Origin: Streptomyces albus subsp. chlorinus
GTDB taxonomy: Bacteria > Actinomycetota > Actinomycetes > Streptomycetales > Streptomycetaceae
Direction: 5' to 3'
Length of the DNA: 64,000 nt
Assembly (NCBI RefSeq): GCF_013302895.1
Contig: NZ_VJOK01000001.1
Span: forward strand, 3,901,550 to 3,965,549
Below, piece after piece: positions 35,401 through 50,400 of the stretch. Below the pieces are notes generated by a model. That model was given only the letters and a program-made list of their open reading frames with translations, had not been told where the DNA came from and did not search any database. Within the stretch, counting starts at the first letter, position 1, and each line of letters starts with the position of its first letter. Position numbers and translations under genes: made by a program.

Positions 35401-38400
35401 CAACCACAACGACGTCTGGGGACCCGGCGACCGCGACGTGGAGGCCGCGCTCGCCCAGGAGAAGCGCGACGGCGACGCCTTCGGGAAGGCCCTGAAGGAG
35501 GAGTGGGACAAGCACTGGAACCGGGCCGAGGAGCCGCGGCTCCAGGCGCAGCGGGAGCAGGACGCCGCCGAGGCCGCCGCCGGGCGCCGGCGGATGCAGC
35601 AGCTCTTCAGCGGCTCCGCGGGCAGGGACAGCGTCCGCGCAGAGGCGCTCGGTGTGCGGAAGCTCTCGGACGGCTCCTTCTCCCAGGAGCACCGGCTGCC
35701 CGCCGCCTCGTTCGCCGATCCGCGCGTGCGGACCTACTACGAGCAGCAGGCCAAGAACATCGAGGACCGCTTCCACGAGGGCTGGCTGTCCTACGAGAAG
35801 ATGTCGGGCGTGCGCGGTGCGGAGCAGATCCGTGCCGACCTGATGCACGAGATACGGCAGCGCTGGTCCACCCTCAACGCGCGCGTCCAGGACCGGGAGG
35901 CCGCCTACCAGGCGTGGCGGAAGAACCCCGAGTGGCACATGGACCTGAAGACCTTCAGGTCCGAGCGCACGTCCCCGCCGCCGGTGCCCAGTGCCCAAGA
36001 CATCGGCCGGTACCGTACGCCCACCGTCGAGGAGGTGCCCGACGCGGAGGCCGGCGGCATCGTCCGCGGGGGCGGTGACCAGCTGCTCGTCGAGCCGGAG
36101 GGGGCGCCGGAGCTGCCGACGTACGAGTCGGCCGTCGCCCACGAGTCGCGGCTGTGGGAGGAGGGCGGCGTCCGGGCGGAGGGTTCGGGTCAGGACCGGT
36201 CTCCGTTCGTCGAAGAGGTGCTGGACGAGGAGTTCGGCGGCACGCGCCCCGGCCTGAACGAGGGCGCCGAGGGCGCCACGGGATTCGCGGGTGCCGCAGG
36301 GTTCGAGGGCGCCACGGGCTTCCAGGGCGCCTCGGGGCTCGCGGAAGCCGACGCGGCGGTGCCCGCGTCCGCGCTCGCGGTGGGAGCCTCGGACGCGGCG
36401 TCCCAGGCGTCGCGGGTTGCGCAGGAGGTCCAGGCGCCGCCGAGCACCGTGCCGGACGCCGCCCAGGAAGCGCTGGCGAAGCTGGCCTCGGTGCGGGACA
36501 CCGTCGAGGACCGGGAGACGGCCTACCAGGTGTTCGACGAGCAGCTGGGCGACCACGCCGGGCTGTCGCTGTCGGACACCCCCCGGCTGCGGCCGGTCCG
36601 CGAGTGGTTCGCCGACGCGTGGACCCACGCCCGGCCGGGCGACGAGCAGGCGGCGGTCGCCGCCGAGCTGCACGACAAGGTGGACGGCGTCGTGCGGCAG
36701 CAGGCGGCCGACGCGTGGTTCGACGAACACATCGTGCCCACCGTGATCCCGGACAGGCCCGCCCCCCGTTTCACCTTCCAGCCCTGGGAGACGTACGAGA
36801 GCGACTTCCACCACTCCCAGGCCGCCAAGGGCGTGCGCGCCGACTTCCACGCGGCCGTGGCCGAGTCGGGGGTGGCGTTCCAGGAGGACACCGACCGCGG
36901 CGCGCCCGCCGTCGCCGACCTGGCCGAGCGGTTCACGCAGCGCTACGCCCAGGCGCACCAGCAGTGGCGGGACGCCCAGCGGGCCGGTCGTGTCGTGGAC
37001 CAGGTCATGTACGAGCCTGTCGACGACGAAGGGCTCACCCCGCGGCTGCTGGGCCACCAACTGCCGTCCGCGATGCGTCCGGCGTACGAGGAGCAGCTCC
37101 GCGGCCTCCAGGACCAGTTCCGGCACGACTGGAGCGCGGTGGAGGAGACCGCTCCCGAGGACCTCGCAGCCCAGCGGCAGGAGTTGACGGACAACTTCCG
37201 GCAGGCGGTGCGGGACCTGTCCGCACGCGCCCAGAAGGCGGGGCTGCACGCGAACGACCTGGTGGGACTGGCCGAGCGGGGCCGCACCGGGGGCTGGGAC
37301 CGGGAGACGAACGGCTGGTTCCAGGAGCGGAAGCAGCACCTTCTCCAGGAGTACGGCGAGGAGCTGGGCTTCGGCACCCGCGGCCTCCTCTCGGAGGACG
37401 AGCGGGCCGCGGCGGAGCGGGACTTCGTCCGCCGGCTGGACGCGCTCGCCAAGGTGGCCGGCATGCGGCACCGGGCGAACGTCGAGTTCGACGGGCTCGT
37501 GTCCCGGCAACAGACCGAGCAGGACACGGCCGTCGTCCACGACCGGCGGGTCGTGGACTGGGCCGAGGAGCAGGCGCAGGCGGCGCGCACCGCGTACGCC
37601 GACGCCTACCTGGCCCACCAGGCGTCCCTGGCCGACGCCGAGGAGCAGGCCGGACAGCAGACCGATCAGCAGCAGGCCGAGGAGCAGGCCGGGCAGCAGG
37701 GCAGCGGCGCCCAGGAGCAGTCGGGCGCGACGACGCAGGTGTCCGTGCCGGCCGCGCCGTCCTGGGCGGCGGAGGACGACTGGCGGCGCGCCGCATGGCC
37801 GACGCTCCTGAAGGACCTGTTCGACGCGAAGCTTTCCGCGCAGCGGGAAGCGGAACGGGCGCAGGAGCAGGCGCGGGAGCAGGAGCAGGCGCAGGCGGAG
37901 CCCGGGTCGCAGGCGGGGACGCGGTCCGACGCCCAGACGCAGGTGGTGCCCGCTCAGGGCACCCAGGGCGTGTCGGAGGAGGACCGGCGACTCTACGACG
38001 AGGCGTTCGAAGCCTGGGCGTCGCTGCGCCGGGGGCTGGTGCGGGATCTCCGCATCGATGCCGGCCGGGTGTACCAGGAGGCGTGGCAGGCCCACGAGAG
38101 CCGGCTGCGCTCCGGGGGCGAGGACGCCGACGAGGCGTGGGAGCGGCTGGCCGGACAGTTCGATCGCGGCCTGGCCCAGCAGGCCGTCGTGGCACGCGGT
38201 GGCCGGCTGTTCGACCGGTCCTTCGACGCCTGGTTGCGGTCGGAGGAGGCCAGTCAGGTCCCGGCCCCGGCCGCCGAGGCCGCGCGGGAGGAGGTGCGCG
38301 ACGCCTTCCTGCGGGACCTGTCGCAGGTGGCCGGCGAGGTGTTCGACACCCCGGCCGCCGCGCAGGAGGGGCTGCGGGACGCCGTGCAGCGGGTCCGCGA

Positions 38401-41400
38401 GCGGGCGCACGCGCTGGCCGACAGGGTGGGGGAGCAGGCCGACCGCGCCGCGAGCCTCCAGGTCGAACGGCAGCGGCTGGGCAAAACTTTCCAGGACGCC
38501 CTGGGGGTCCTGCCCACCCGCCTCGGCTCCCTGCTGGGCGTGCTGGCGCCGGGCGTGCCGGTGGAGGCGGTGCTGTCGCAGGCCGATGTGGCCGCCGTGC
38601 ACGAGCAGGCCGAGGGCGAGCTGCGGGCCGCGTTCGACCTGACCTTCCAGGACGTACCGCCGCGGCACGCCACCAGCGGTGACAGGGCCGACTGGGAGCA
38701 GCGGTACGCCGATGTGGCCGCCCGTATCCCGGGCCGGCTGCTGCACCACGCCGCCCGCCGCGCCGTCCAGCAGGACGCCGTGCGGCAGGTGGAGAAGGCC
38801 GTCCGGTCCTGGGAGAACCAGGAGGGGCTGGTCGACGGGGCGTTCCGGCGCCGCTTCGGCGTCGCCTCCGGCTCCGGGCTGGACGCCTCCGTCCTGCTGC
38901 CGTTGGAGGTCGGGACGGCGAAGACGGCGGCCGCGGTGTTCGACCGGTTCTTCTCCGAGGGCAGCTTCGTGCCGGGCAGGGTCGACCGGGTGCTCGACCA
39001 CTGGAACCACTGGCGGGGCGACCTCGGGCAGAACTACTGGACGTCCCAGTGGCGTACGCAGCACTCCCGGGTCACCGACGCGGACCGGCTGCACACGAAG
39101 TTCGCCGAGGAGCTGGGCCGCCGGGCCGCGCACGCTCAGGCCACGCGCCGCTTCGACGAGCAACTGGCCGCCTGGGAGGAGCAGCACCCCGGGCAGACGC
39201 TGGCACCGGAGGCGGTGCAGCGGATACGCGAGGATTACGCGCGGCAGACCGACGCCGCGTTCCGCGACACCTTCGACGCGCATCTCGGCAAGCCGAGCGG
39301 TCTGAACGCCCAGGTGAGGACGTGGGACCGGCGTGCCGATGTCCTGAGCGGCGCCCTGCCGGCGCACTTCGACTTCGAGGCGTGGGCCGAGCCCGCGCTG
39401 CACCGGGTGGGCGCGGCGGCCGACGCGTTCGCGCTGCGGCACGGCCTGGACGAGGACCGGCTCACCGAGATGGGTGCCGACGCCCGCGAGCTGTCCCGCT
39501 GGCTGTGGGCGCCGGCGTCGCTGGCGTCCTCCTGGACGGCGGCGGAGGCGGCGACCGGCGACCGGTTCGCCGCCGGGGTGGCCGACCACCGGGAGCGGAC
39601 CGCCCAGGCGGCGGACGACTCCGACGCGTGGGTGGACATCGACGAGGCCGACGCGCGGGCGGACGACAGCGCGTCCGGCGGCCGGGTGGGCGACGACCTC
39701 CTGGACGGCGCCCACGCCGGGTCCGCGTCCGGGACCGCCGCTGCCGGCCAGACCGCCGACAAGACCGCCGGGCAGACGCTGAGCGAGGCCGACGACGACA
39801 CCGCCAGCGACACCGGGACCGACACCGCCGGCGAGACCGCGACCGAGGCCACAGAGGAGAGCACCGACGAGACCGCCGCCCAGGCCGGCGGCGAGACGGT
39901 GACCGAGGCGGCCGAGGAGGCCACCGCTGGGACCGCCGACAAGGCGGTGAACGCCCCCCGCGAGCCCTCCGAGGACGACTCCTCCGTCTCCTCCGCCTCC
40001 TCCGTCGCCCCGGAGGAACAGGACGGCTCCGCGGAGGTCACCACCTCCGCCCAGCTGTCGCGCACGGCGCAATCGGCGCAGGAAGCGCGGGAAGCGTCGG
40101 CGGGCCAGGAAGCGTCGGAGGGCCAGGGGACAGGGACGTCTCAGTCCGCCGCGTCCGACGACAGGGCGGCGGAGCCGGTTCGACGGGAGAACTCCGTCCG
40201 TTTCGCCGCCGCCGAGGACTTCGACGACGACCGGTCCGACCAGGGCACCGAGGGCACCGGTGGCACCGGTGGCAGCACGTCGGACTCCGCGAGCACCACG
40301 GGCTCCGCGGACAGCGACACGTCGAGCAGCCACTCCAGCGAGGCGTCGGCCGCCGACACCGCGTCCGAACTGGGCGCCGACTACAGCGAGGAGGTGCGCA
40401 CCCTCCGTATCACCGTCCAGAACCTGGAGAACCGGCGCACCTGGTGGCGCCTGCGGCACGGCATGCGGCCACCGCGGCAGGAGCACAGGCTCCATGGCTA
40501 CCCGGCCGTGCCGACCACCGTTCCGGAGACGACACCCACCGGCGAACCGAGCCCGATGTCGGAGTCGGAGCAGCGCTCCTGGGCGCAGTTCATCGTGCGC
40601 CGCCGCCACCAGGCGTGGGACCTCATGGGGTTCCCGCGGCGCTCGGCGGAGGACTGGCTCTACGAGGACGGGCCGGCGTACGACCGGGCGCTGGACTACC
40701 TGCGCAACCTGCACCGCGAGGTGTTCCTCGGGCAGCGGCAGGGGCGGACGGGCACGGGCGCGTCCTCGTCGGACCGGTCCGGCACCACAGGCACCGCCAC
40801 CGGCGCCACCACCACCAGCAGCACAGCCGCCACCGAGGCCGCCACCACCGGCACCGCCACCAGCGCCTCCGCCCCCCGCACCGAGGATTTGGTGGCGGGC
40901 ACGGTGCCGCTGCCCGCCGAGGCCGCCGCCTTCGACACGGTCCGGGCCATGTACGTGGTCCAGCCCGGCGGCGCGGGCGACCCGTCCTTCGACGAGAGCG
41001 GCGTGCAGACCTTCGCGGACGGCAGCAGCCTGCGCAAGCACGCCGTCCGGGAGAGCGGCACCCAGATCATCCTGCACGAGCCGGAGACGGTGGCGCAGAA
41101 GATCGTCGAGGCCCTCCGGCCGCATCCCAAGGACGTGGGACGGCTGTACAACGATCTGCTGGGCGACATGTCCGGCCGGCCGCACAACCTGCTCGGCGAG
41201 ATCCCCCGGACACCGGGCGAGCGGCAGCACGCGACCGAACCCGGCCCGGCGGGCGACGGCAAGGCGGTCACGTTCCGGGGCGCGGACGGCGTCTGGCGGC
41301 TGGCCAGGATCCGGATGCGCAACTTCGGCGACTACGCGGTCTACGAGGCGCCCCAGGGCACCCGGAGCGCCGAGGGCGTCGAGGACACCGCGACGGGCCT

Positions 41401-44400
41401 CAAGGTGCACCAGCGGCAGCGCACCCACGACAAGAGCGTCCGGGCGGCCCAGAAGGACTCCCCGGGTGCCGCCTCCCTCGGCGGCGGCTTCTGGCCGCCG
41501 ATGGGCGACCCCAGCGGCCTGCTCCGCGTGGACCTCAGCTTTTCCCACAACCGGGAGCAGTACAAGAGCACTTTCCAGCAGGCCGTCCAGGAGACCCGTC
41601 AGGTGCGGGACCAGGTGGGCGGCAAGGCGTACACCAACAAGGCGCTGTACGACGTCGAGCTGTACGACCAGCACCCGAAAAACGGGACGCTGATGCCGTC
41701 CGCGGCGGCCGGGCAGGACACGCCGCACGTCCTGCGGTTCGTGGTCCGCGACGGCTTCGAGTGGCGGGTGCCGGACGGCATGACCAAGAAGGTGCCGGCC
41801 AAGCCCCAGGGGCTGCCCCGCGCCATCGAGTTCGCCGACGGGAAGCTGCCGGACCAGGCCACGGGACAGCTCACCGTGGCCCCGGAGCTGTTGCAGTGGC
41901 TGCTGCCGACCCTGCAGAAGTTCACCGGCCTCACTCTGGAAGACAGGGGCGTCGACCAGGTACTGAGGAGCTTCCAGGAGTCCCGGCTCAGCGAGGACAT
42001 GTTCCTGGCCAACCAGAGCGGGGGCACCAAGGTTCTGCTCCAGACCAACTCGGGCCAGATCGCCGGCTCCGTGGAGTGGACGGTGCGGCCGGCCCCGGGG
42101 AAGGCGGCGAGCCTCGACCGTCCGGTCTACGACTCCACGCTGCGGAACGAGAAGGAGTACATGCCCTCCGTCGCGCACGAGCGGGGGCTGAACAAGAGCC
42201 TGGCGGTCACGGTCAGCGGAGGCGTCGGGGCCAACGTCCCGACCTTCCGGGTGATGGGCGGCGCGGGATTCACACTCGGCACGAGCAGGACCGACGCCAA
42301 CACGGTCACGCACACCGGCGGCGTGTACACGGGACGGGAGGACAAGGGCACCAAGGGCCTCTACCAGGGCCCCGTCGAGGTGAGCCTGACGGTGAACGCG
42401 CCGCACGACCTGGCCCGTCTGCCCCAGCCGTCCGACTTGAAGGGTGCCGACCCGAAGGGCCTGGTGGCATCCTTCGAGGGCAACGTCCGGCTCCAGACGC
42501 CCCGGACCGAGGCGCGGAAGCTGGGCGGCTGGGACCCCGGCCGGAGGGTCAAGGGCGCGGACGGCGAGCCGCTGCACGTGCCCGAGATGCCGCCCGAGCT
42601 GCGGGGACGCCACCCGTTGGCGCTGATGGCCTACGGCGTCGAGATGCTGGTGAGCCGTGCCGAACTGCTCAACGAGCCCAGGACGCAGCCCCCTCGGCCC
42701 CGCTCACCCCTGCTGGGCTTCGCACCCCGGATCCGGGCCAACTCCTCGCGCAGCGGGTCCAGTACGCCGGGCAGCGACGCCGCACGGTTGCCGTCCCCGC
42801 TGCATCGCCGTACCAGGTCTGCGCAGCACGCGCTGGGCGACCAGGGGCTGCTGGGGCTGCCGGACGCCGAGGGGAGCGAGGCGCGGTTCGGCGTCCCGCG
42901 CGGCCGCAGGTCGCGGGCCGGGACGGTGACCGGAGCGGCCGAGCGCCCGCAGGAGCTTCCGCTCCAGCTTCGCGACCGGCGCCGGGGAAGCTCGGCTCCC
43001 CCTGTGCCGGAACGGCTCCAGGTGCCCCCCTCGCCGCTCGACGGCCCGGCGGAGGCCCCGTCCCCGGTGGTGGAGGAGCCGACCCTGATCGGTCCCGCGG
43101 AGCTGAGGCGGTTGGTCTCCCGGGTTCTGGAGTCCGACCCCCGGCTTCGGAAGTGGATCGCCCCGGAGCCGTCCAGGATCCGGAAAGGCTTCCGCGAGGC
43201 CGATCGCAGGCTGCACCCGCCGCTGAGGAAGGCGAAGGTGCGGATGGGCGACGCCCGGCGGGCGGCGTGGGCCGCCGTGCGCGGCAGGCCGATACCGCAC
43301 CGGCGCCCGGTGAAGCCTCATTTCGATACCCTGCACCGGAAGGCGATCAACGCGCTCCGCAACCAGCAGCTGATCGACCAGGGGTTCTCGCCCTTGTCGT
43401 TGAACACCTGGATGCGGACGACGTTCGACCAGGAGGGCGCCACCTACGTCGTCCAACTCCGGCGCCCCGGGCTGCTGTCCCAGAGCACGCTGGTGCTCAA
43501 GTTCCGCGGCACCAGCTGGGGGGACTTCAAGTGGAAGGGTTACGAACCGCACGAGAACACGCGTGGGGGCTACCGCGGCGGCACTGACGCGGGTAACTCC
43601 TCCAACGCCACTCAGAGCGGCGGCGTCACTGCGGGAATCGACGGCGGGCCGAGGTTCGACGGGGGCCGGTTCATGCCCGGCGGCGGGGTGGCCGGTACGT
43701 GGTCCGCGTCGCGCCGGGGCGAGACCGGGACCGGGGTCGCTTTCGACGGCACGGTCGTCTCGGACTCCGGCGTGCACCTCTACGGCACGGAGTTCGGCCT
43801 GGAGGTCACGGCGGAGGTGCACACCGTGCCGCGTGGTCCGGTGCGCGCGGTCACCGGGAACTGGCTGAGCAAGCGCCCCGAGGGGCGGGCTCTCGCCGAC
43901 GGGAAGCGGAAGAACGTCGGGAAGCGGAAGAACGCCGGGAAGCGGAAGAACGGCGAGCCGCGGACCGCCGGGCCGGACGCGCAGCCGCGCATCGTGCCCG
44001 TCCGGCTCGGCAGCCCGGGGGACGGGGCGCTGCACATTCAGGTCGCAGCGGTGGCCCGCGTCCCCGACGCCCTGATGCCGCACAGCCTGAGCAACGTCCG
44101 CAAGCAGTCGCCGGCCGACGTGCAGCCCACCGTCCAGGGCCAGGAGCGGGCCCAGCACAACGCGCCGCCCCCGCCCTCCTCCCGGGTGCTCACCGAGCCG
44201 CAGGCGCGGGCGCTGCGGGACGCCCTCATGCGGCGGCCGTTCCGGCCGGAGGAGCACGTCCACCAGGTGCCGCTGTGGGTCGGGCACGCCAATCCGCTGG
44301 CGGACCTGATGGCGAACATGATCGCGGAGATGTCGCCGAAGGAGACCCGGTGGATGCTGTCGGCCACCGGCACCACGGAGCGGCAGACCATCGACATGTC

Positions 44401-47400
44401 CCTCGCCCCGGGGCAGTTGGAGTCGCACCTGGCCGCGATGCTCGTCGGCCAGTGGCCCGCGGTGCGGGTCAAGGTCACGGGACGGTTCTTCGGCCTGGAG
44501 GCCGAGGTGGATGTCACGGCCCTCCAGCAGGGGCACCGCGTCCGCCCCATCCTGAACGGCGGCCTGCACAGTGAGGCCGGCTACGCGGGCCCCATCTCCG
44601 TGGGGAGCGGCACCGCCGGCAAGCGTGGCTGGGAGGCCGGCGTCCGGGCGTCCGGCTGGGGCAGCATCAACAACGGGGTGCCGGACGCGTTGCCGGCCAC
44701 GATCATCACGGGACCGTCCTGGACGCCGTGGCAGCGCATGAAGAGCGAGGGAGTGTCGCAGGGACTGTCCTTCACCTTCCAGGCCGGCCAGACCCGCGGC
44801 GGCCGGCAGGCGCGCACCGAGCACGACAGCACGGTCTACGTGGTCTCCGCCAGGATCAAGTCCAACAGACCGTTCTCCAAGGAGCACGAAAAGGTCGGCG
44901 CCGTGCTCGTCCAGTCGAGGTCGACGGACCTGCGGGACCTGAAGTCGGCCGTGGAACTGGGGCTGGTCAGCAACGGTCTGGACAGGCCGAAGCCGCTGCC
45001 GGCCGTCCGGCCGCTGCTGCCGACGCCGATCCTGGCGACGGCCGAGGGGGCGCTCGATCCCCGGGGCGTACTGGACGCCTTCCGGCGGGCACTCGCGTCG
45101 GAGAAGCTGGGCAAGGTCCTGCCCGCCAGCGGTATCCGCGACCTGGGCGGGCTCTACGACCAGTTCGCCCTCCTGCTGCGCAACCCGCACCTCGTTAGGT
45201 CCATGTACGACCAGCTCAGCACCCCGGAGGGGCTCTCGACGCGGCACTACCACAACCAGTTCTTCGACCGTTTCCACCTCGGGTCGCTGAGCGGCACCGT
45301 GCGGGTGCGGCTGGTGCGCGGTGAGCCGCGGTACCGGGACGCACACCACAACATCGACGTGGAACAGGAACTCGTCCTCACCGAGAAGAAGACGCGGAGC
45401 CTGGGCACCTCCCGGCCGAAGAAGGTGACGTCGCCCTTGCCCCTCACCGCGGTCTTCGGCACGGAGAAGAACGACGCCTCGGGTGAGGCCCAGGGCCACA
45501 ACACGGTCCTGGCCCCCGGTGTCACCGCGGCCTCGTCCAACGTGCAGAGCACCAGCGTCACCAACGAGGTGAGCCGCAACCCGGCGCTGGCCATGCCGGG
45601 CGACTGGAAGTTCGACGTCCCGCAGTGGGTGGAAGTGACCTACACCCGGGACGACGGCACCGAGTTCGCGGTGCTGGAGCCCGCCGGCCGGCTCAGTGAG
45701 GTGTACCCGGACCTGCTGGTGCTGCCCGTCCGTCAGGACGCCGCCGGTACCGCCGCCGGAACTGCGGAGGCCGTCCGGCCGGACGGTGCGGAGGTGACGG
45801 CGCCGGCGGTGCGGGCGCCGGCGGTGCGGGCGGAGGCGGGCAAGGAACCCGTCGTCGTCCCGGTCCGCCCCGGCGACCGGTTGGCCGCGCCGCAGGACCA
45901 TCCGCTGGTACGGCTCCTCCAGGACAAGCAGGTCACCGTGCTCAACGCCCCGGGTGGCCTCCAGCGGGAGAAGCACGCCGAGGCCGTGCTGGCCCGTGCG
46001 TACAACTGGTACCGCGAGCAGCGGCCGGCCGGGGGCGGCGACGCGGTCACGACGCGGCTCGCCGCCGGCACCGCCGACGACGCGTCCTCGGCGTCCTCGG
46101 CCTCCTTCGTCCCGGCGACCTTCCGCAACACCGAGGACATCCCGCTCGGCGCCCTCGTCCGCGCCTCCGGGACGGGAACCCCCACCACCATCGCGGCCGA
46201 CCCCGGCCCCGCGCACGCCATCACCGTGACCACGGGCTTCTCCGTGGCCGACGGGCCCCGTGAGGCCCAGGCGCCCGGGGACGACGCGTCCACCCCGGGC
46301 CTGACCTGGGACCCGGGCGACCTCATCTTCGCCGGCACCTCCAACGGCTACACCGTCACCACCGTCACGGTGGAGCCCGCGCCCGAGTCGTCGGGGACAC
46401 GTGTGTCCGGCGGCGGCAAGGCCCTGCGGATCGTCCCGAAGCGGTGGAGCGGCATGCTGCGGGGCATCTCGCAGCGGCAGCGCGACGTGCGGGACTGGGC
46501 GTCCCGCAGCCCGCTGGTGCGCGGCCGGGACTACACGTCCCTGACGCGCCCCGGCACACAGGCCCAGGTCGAGATGAGCCGGCTGCTCGGCTCCCGCGCG
46601 CTCCGGCTCAAGGGGCCGGACGCCGTGGGGCCGCGGGGCTACCGGCTGCCGCGGGTGTACAACGGCAGCGCCGTGGGCGACGCGCACGCGGATATGCGGG
46701 TGTGGTGGAGGTTCCTCGCAGGAGCCAGATGGAAGGTGCACGGTGCCACGCGCACCTTCGGGCAGTACACCGACCAGCAGGTGGCCAACACCGACCAGTT
46801 CGAGCAGGGTGCGTCCGGCATCGAGGCGGCGGTGTCGTTCGGCGGGCACCCCGCCTTCAACTCGGGCACCACGACGGGCAACAGCTTCCCCAGCGACAAC
46901 CTGCCGATGCTCGGGGCAGGCGACACCGGTGCCAGCCAGCACGCGGACAAGTCCGTCTACCAGGTGCGGGGGGTTCCGGTCAGGGAGCCGCAGCTGCTGG
47001 TCGGGATCTCCGGGCTGGAGCAGTGGGTGGAGGCCAGGGTCGGCAAGAACTGGCCGAAGGAGTGGAAGGACTGGGTGCACCGCGCCGTGCGTGGGCGGAT
47101 GCACTTCGGGCACGAGCGGGCCGAAGCCTTCGCCTCGTCGTTCGTGGACGACGAACCGCTGTACTTGATGGTGCCGGAGCGGCAGGCGCGGGAGTACGGG
47201 CTGATCGACGACAGCACCTACCCCGAGGTGGTCGGCACCGCCTGGGACCGTGTCGACGCGCTCCACGAGAAGATCCGCGATGTCTACAAGCAGCTCGAGG
47301 CGGCCGACATCCGTGTGGAGAGGATCTACAAGGAGCTGTACGACCTGCTGAGCGAGCCGGAGCGGACCGAGGCGCACGCCGTACCGCTGCGCGACCGGTA

Positions 47401-50400
47401 CGAGAACCTCGTCCGGCGGCTGGGTGAACAGCTGGTGGAGCGGGCCGGGCTGCGGGACGCCTACGAGCGGCTGGGGGCCGATCAGGCCGAGGCGAAGCTG
47501 TCGGCGCTGGATCTGACGGAGTGGTACCAGCAGGACCCGGCGACCCGCACCGGCGAGCCGCCGGCCGCCTGGAAGCCGCACGAGCTGGACGAGGAGCTGA
47601 AGGCCGCCCAGCACCCCCTCGCCCCGGTCGGTCAGGACGAGGTGGCGGCGCCGTCGCCCCACGAGGCACCGCCGGAGGTCCCCCTCTACCGGCGGCGGGA
47701 CGTGAAGGACCTGGTCAGGCGTGCCGACTCGCCCGGTGACTGGTGGAACGGCCCGCAGGTGCCGCCGCAGCACCTGGAGCTGCGGGAGTGGCTGAAGGCG
47801 GACGCGCTGCGGGGCCTGGTCCGGGCCAAGCGGGCGGAGCTGAACGCGGCGCTGGACGCGGGGGACGCGCACGTGGCCGCGGTACGCGGCGGCGAACTGG
47901 CCTACCTCCAGGAGGCGTTGGCCGACGTCGTCCGCACCGGTGAGGGCATGCGCCAAGCCATCGACGAGGAGCTGGACCGGCTGGACCGCGAGGCGCGCGA
48001 GTCCGACCGCGAGGAGGACGAGGGCCGCGGGCAGACGGAGGCCGAGACCCGCCAGACGCTGGCACAGGAGATCCGCACCCATTTGTCCGCGGGCAGTCCG
48101 CTCGACACGCAGCCGCGCGAGGTCGAGGTCCTCCAGACGCAGCTGGACTCGGCCTGGAAGGGCGTCCCGACGACGACTGCCGGCGGCGCCCGCGCCGCGC
48201 ACGGCGCCGCCACCGTCACCGAGGAGCAGCGGGACCAGGTGGCGCGGCTGGAGAACCAGCTGCACCGGGCGAAGGTGAAGCAGGCCGTACTGGACTTCGC
48301 CACCGACCCGCAGCGGTTCCCCCAGCCGTCGGCGCTGCCCGCGACGAGGGCGACCCGGGACCTGTCGGAGACCGAACGGGAAGCGCTCCGGTGGAAGGAG
48401 GCCCTGGACGCGTCGGTGCGCTTCGAGCCGGTACGGGAGCCCGGCGAGGACGCGGTGACCCGCTACACCGGCCCGGACGGCACGGTCTACGACGTCTTCG
48501 ATCCGCACAGCGTGCGCACCCCGGAGGCCACCAAGGGCGAGGGCCTGCCGCTGTCCCTGGACGCGGGGCTGGCCGCGCTGGACCACGCCGGACTGACGCA
48601 GAACCCCTACGAGGGCGTCACCTCCGCGCAGCGGGCCGCGCAGGTCCGCGCCGACCTGGCCGCTTGGGTGCGGGCGAACCCCGAGCTGGTCGCGGACTGG
48701 GCCGAGCGCGAGCCGGACGACGTCTTCACCCCGGACGATCTCGCCGCCGCCGGACTCGGCGTGCTCGACACCTCGGGCAAGGACACGCACCAGAAGGAGT
48801 TCGACGAAGAGGGCGTGCTGCACTTCAACGTGCCCACCACGCCCGAGCAGCGCGCGGAGCTGCTGGCACGCCAGCTGGAACGCCCGGGCGGCACCGAGGT
48901 GAAGACCGGGGCCATGACCGTGCCGACGGCCGGCTACGACAACTCCGCCATGGACCTCGCACCGCAGCTGTTCGCCCACCGGCACAACGTGTCGGTGCAC
49001 GTGGTCATACCCGACCAGGGCGTGTTCGTCTTCCACCCCGGCGTCACCGGCGCGGTGACCGAGGACGAGGTGCCGGGCGACCTGCCGTCGGTGCACGTGC
49101 TGCGCGACGGTGACACCTACAAGGCGCTGCTGCCGCGCCGCCTGGTGGAGAAACTCGGCCTGCCGCGCCGCCCCGTCCTGCCGCCCCGCCTCACGGTGAC
49201 CGACCCGGACGGCCACGTGCAGCCCAGCGTGTTCGTCTCCCTGGCGGACGCCGTCTTCGCCGCCGACACGGTCGCGGAGTTCGTCGCGGAGGGCGGTACG
49301 GAGTCCGCTGCCCAGGTGGCCACCGAGGGGGCCGCGGAGCCGGTAACGGAGGGTGCCGGAACGGTTGACGGTCGGTCCGACGGGACCAGTGTGTCGACTT
49401 CCGCGGACGACGGGACCTCCCTTGACGCGGAAGAGGACACGAGCGGAGAACGGCCGCCGGAGTCCGTGGCGCGTAAGAGCCACACGAAGAGCGCGAACAC
49501 GGGCTGGGGGGCGTTCACCGGTCCATCCGGATGGCAGGGATACCAGCAGCCGCAGCAGGTCCCGCAGAGTGCTGCCCTCGGCAACCCCTTCGCCAGCGCG
49601 TTGTCCCAAGCGCAGGTGCCCCGCGGTTTCCAGGCCCCTGCCCCGGTCGGTCAGACCTCTGCTGTTCCGTCGCCTCAGTACGTGTATGCGGCTGAGACAC
49701 GGATCGGCGGAGTCGCGGGCCGAGGCCGCAACTATGCGTCGCAGCCGCTCGGTGACATCGACCTGTCGCGTTGGGGCGTCATCGGTGCGGACGGGACACG
49801 GCGGGAACCCGTCGAGACCCCATGGGCGGGCGAACCGGTTTACGCGCTGGTGGCCGAGGGGGGTCCTGAGGGACTGTGGCTGCCGGACGGTCCGGACGGT
49901 ACGAAGCGCCTGTTCGGTCCTGAGCAGGTGGCCGACGTGGTCGCACGGGACCCGGAGCGGCCCGCTGGGACACGGGTGGTGATTCTCGCAGCGAGAGGCG
50001 GTGCGGACCTGCTGGTGCTGCCACGGCAGGTGGCGCACCAGTCGCAGGCAGGCACGTTCTCGATGGACGCCTGGAAGTACGAGTGGGTCACTCCGGCTGG
50101 CGGCGGGCTGCCGTATGTGGCGTTCGTCGAGGATCCCCAGGGTATGCGGCCGACGGGCCAATGGATTCTCACCCGCCCCGGCATGCTGTCGGAACCCGGC
50201 CTGCTGCCCCCGGCCGGGGACATGGTGTTCCAACCCGGCAAGAACCACTCGTTCACCGAAAACACCATGGTGACGCACACGCTGGTCGACCCGAACACCC
50301 ACGAGTCGACCGGGCGCAGCCTGCACGATTCCGAGGATTTCGCCGAGAACGAGTGGGCGTACCGGCCGCTGCCCGCCGTGCGGCACTTCGCGCGGTGGGA

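Noticed and set aside
36154..43587. Plus-strand frames 36154-38682 and 39049-43587 as separate genes
   Set aside because: They are in other frames than the giant gene, are Arg/Gly/Pro-rich without recognisable domains, and the giant frame is continuous through both.
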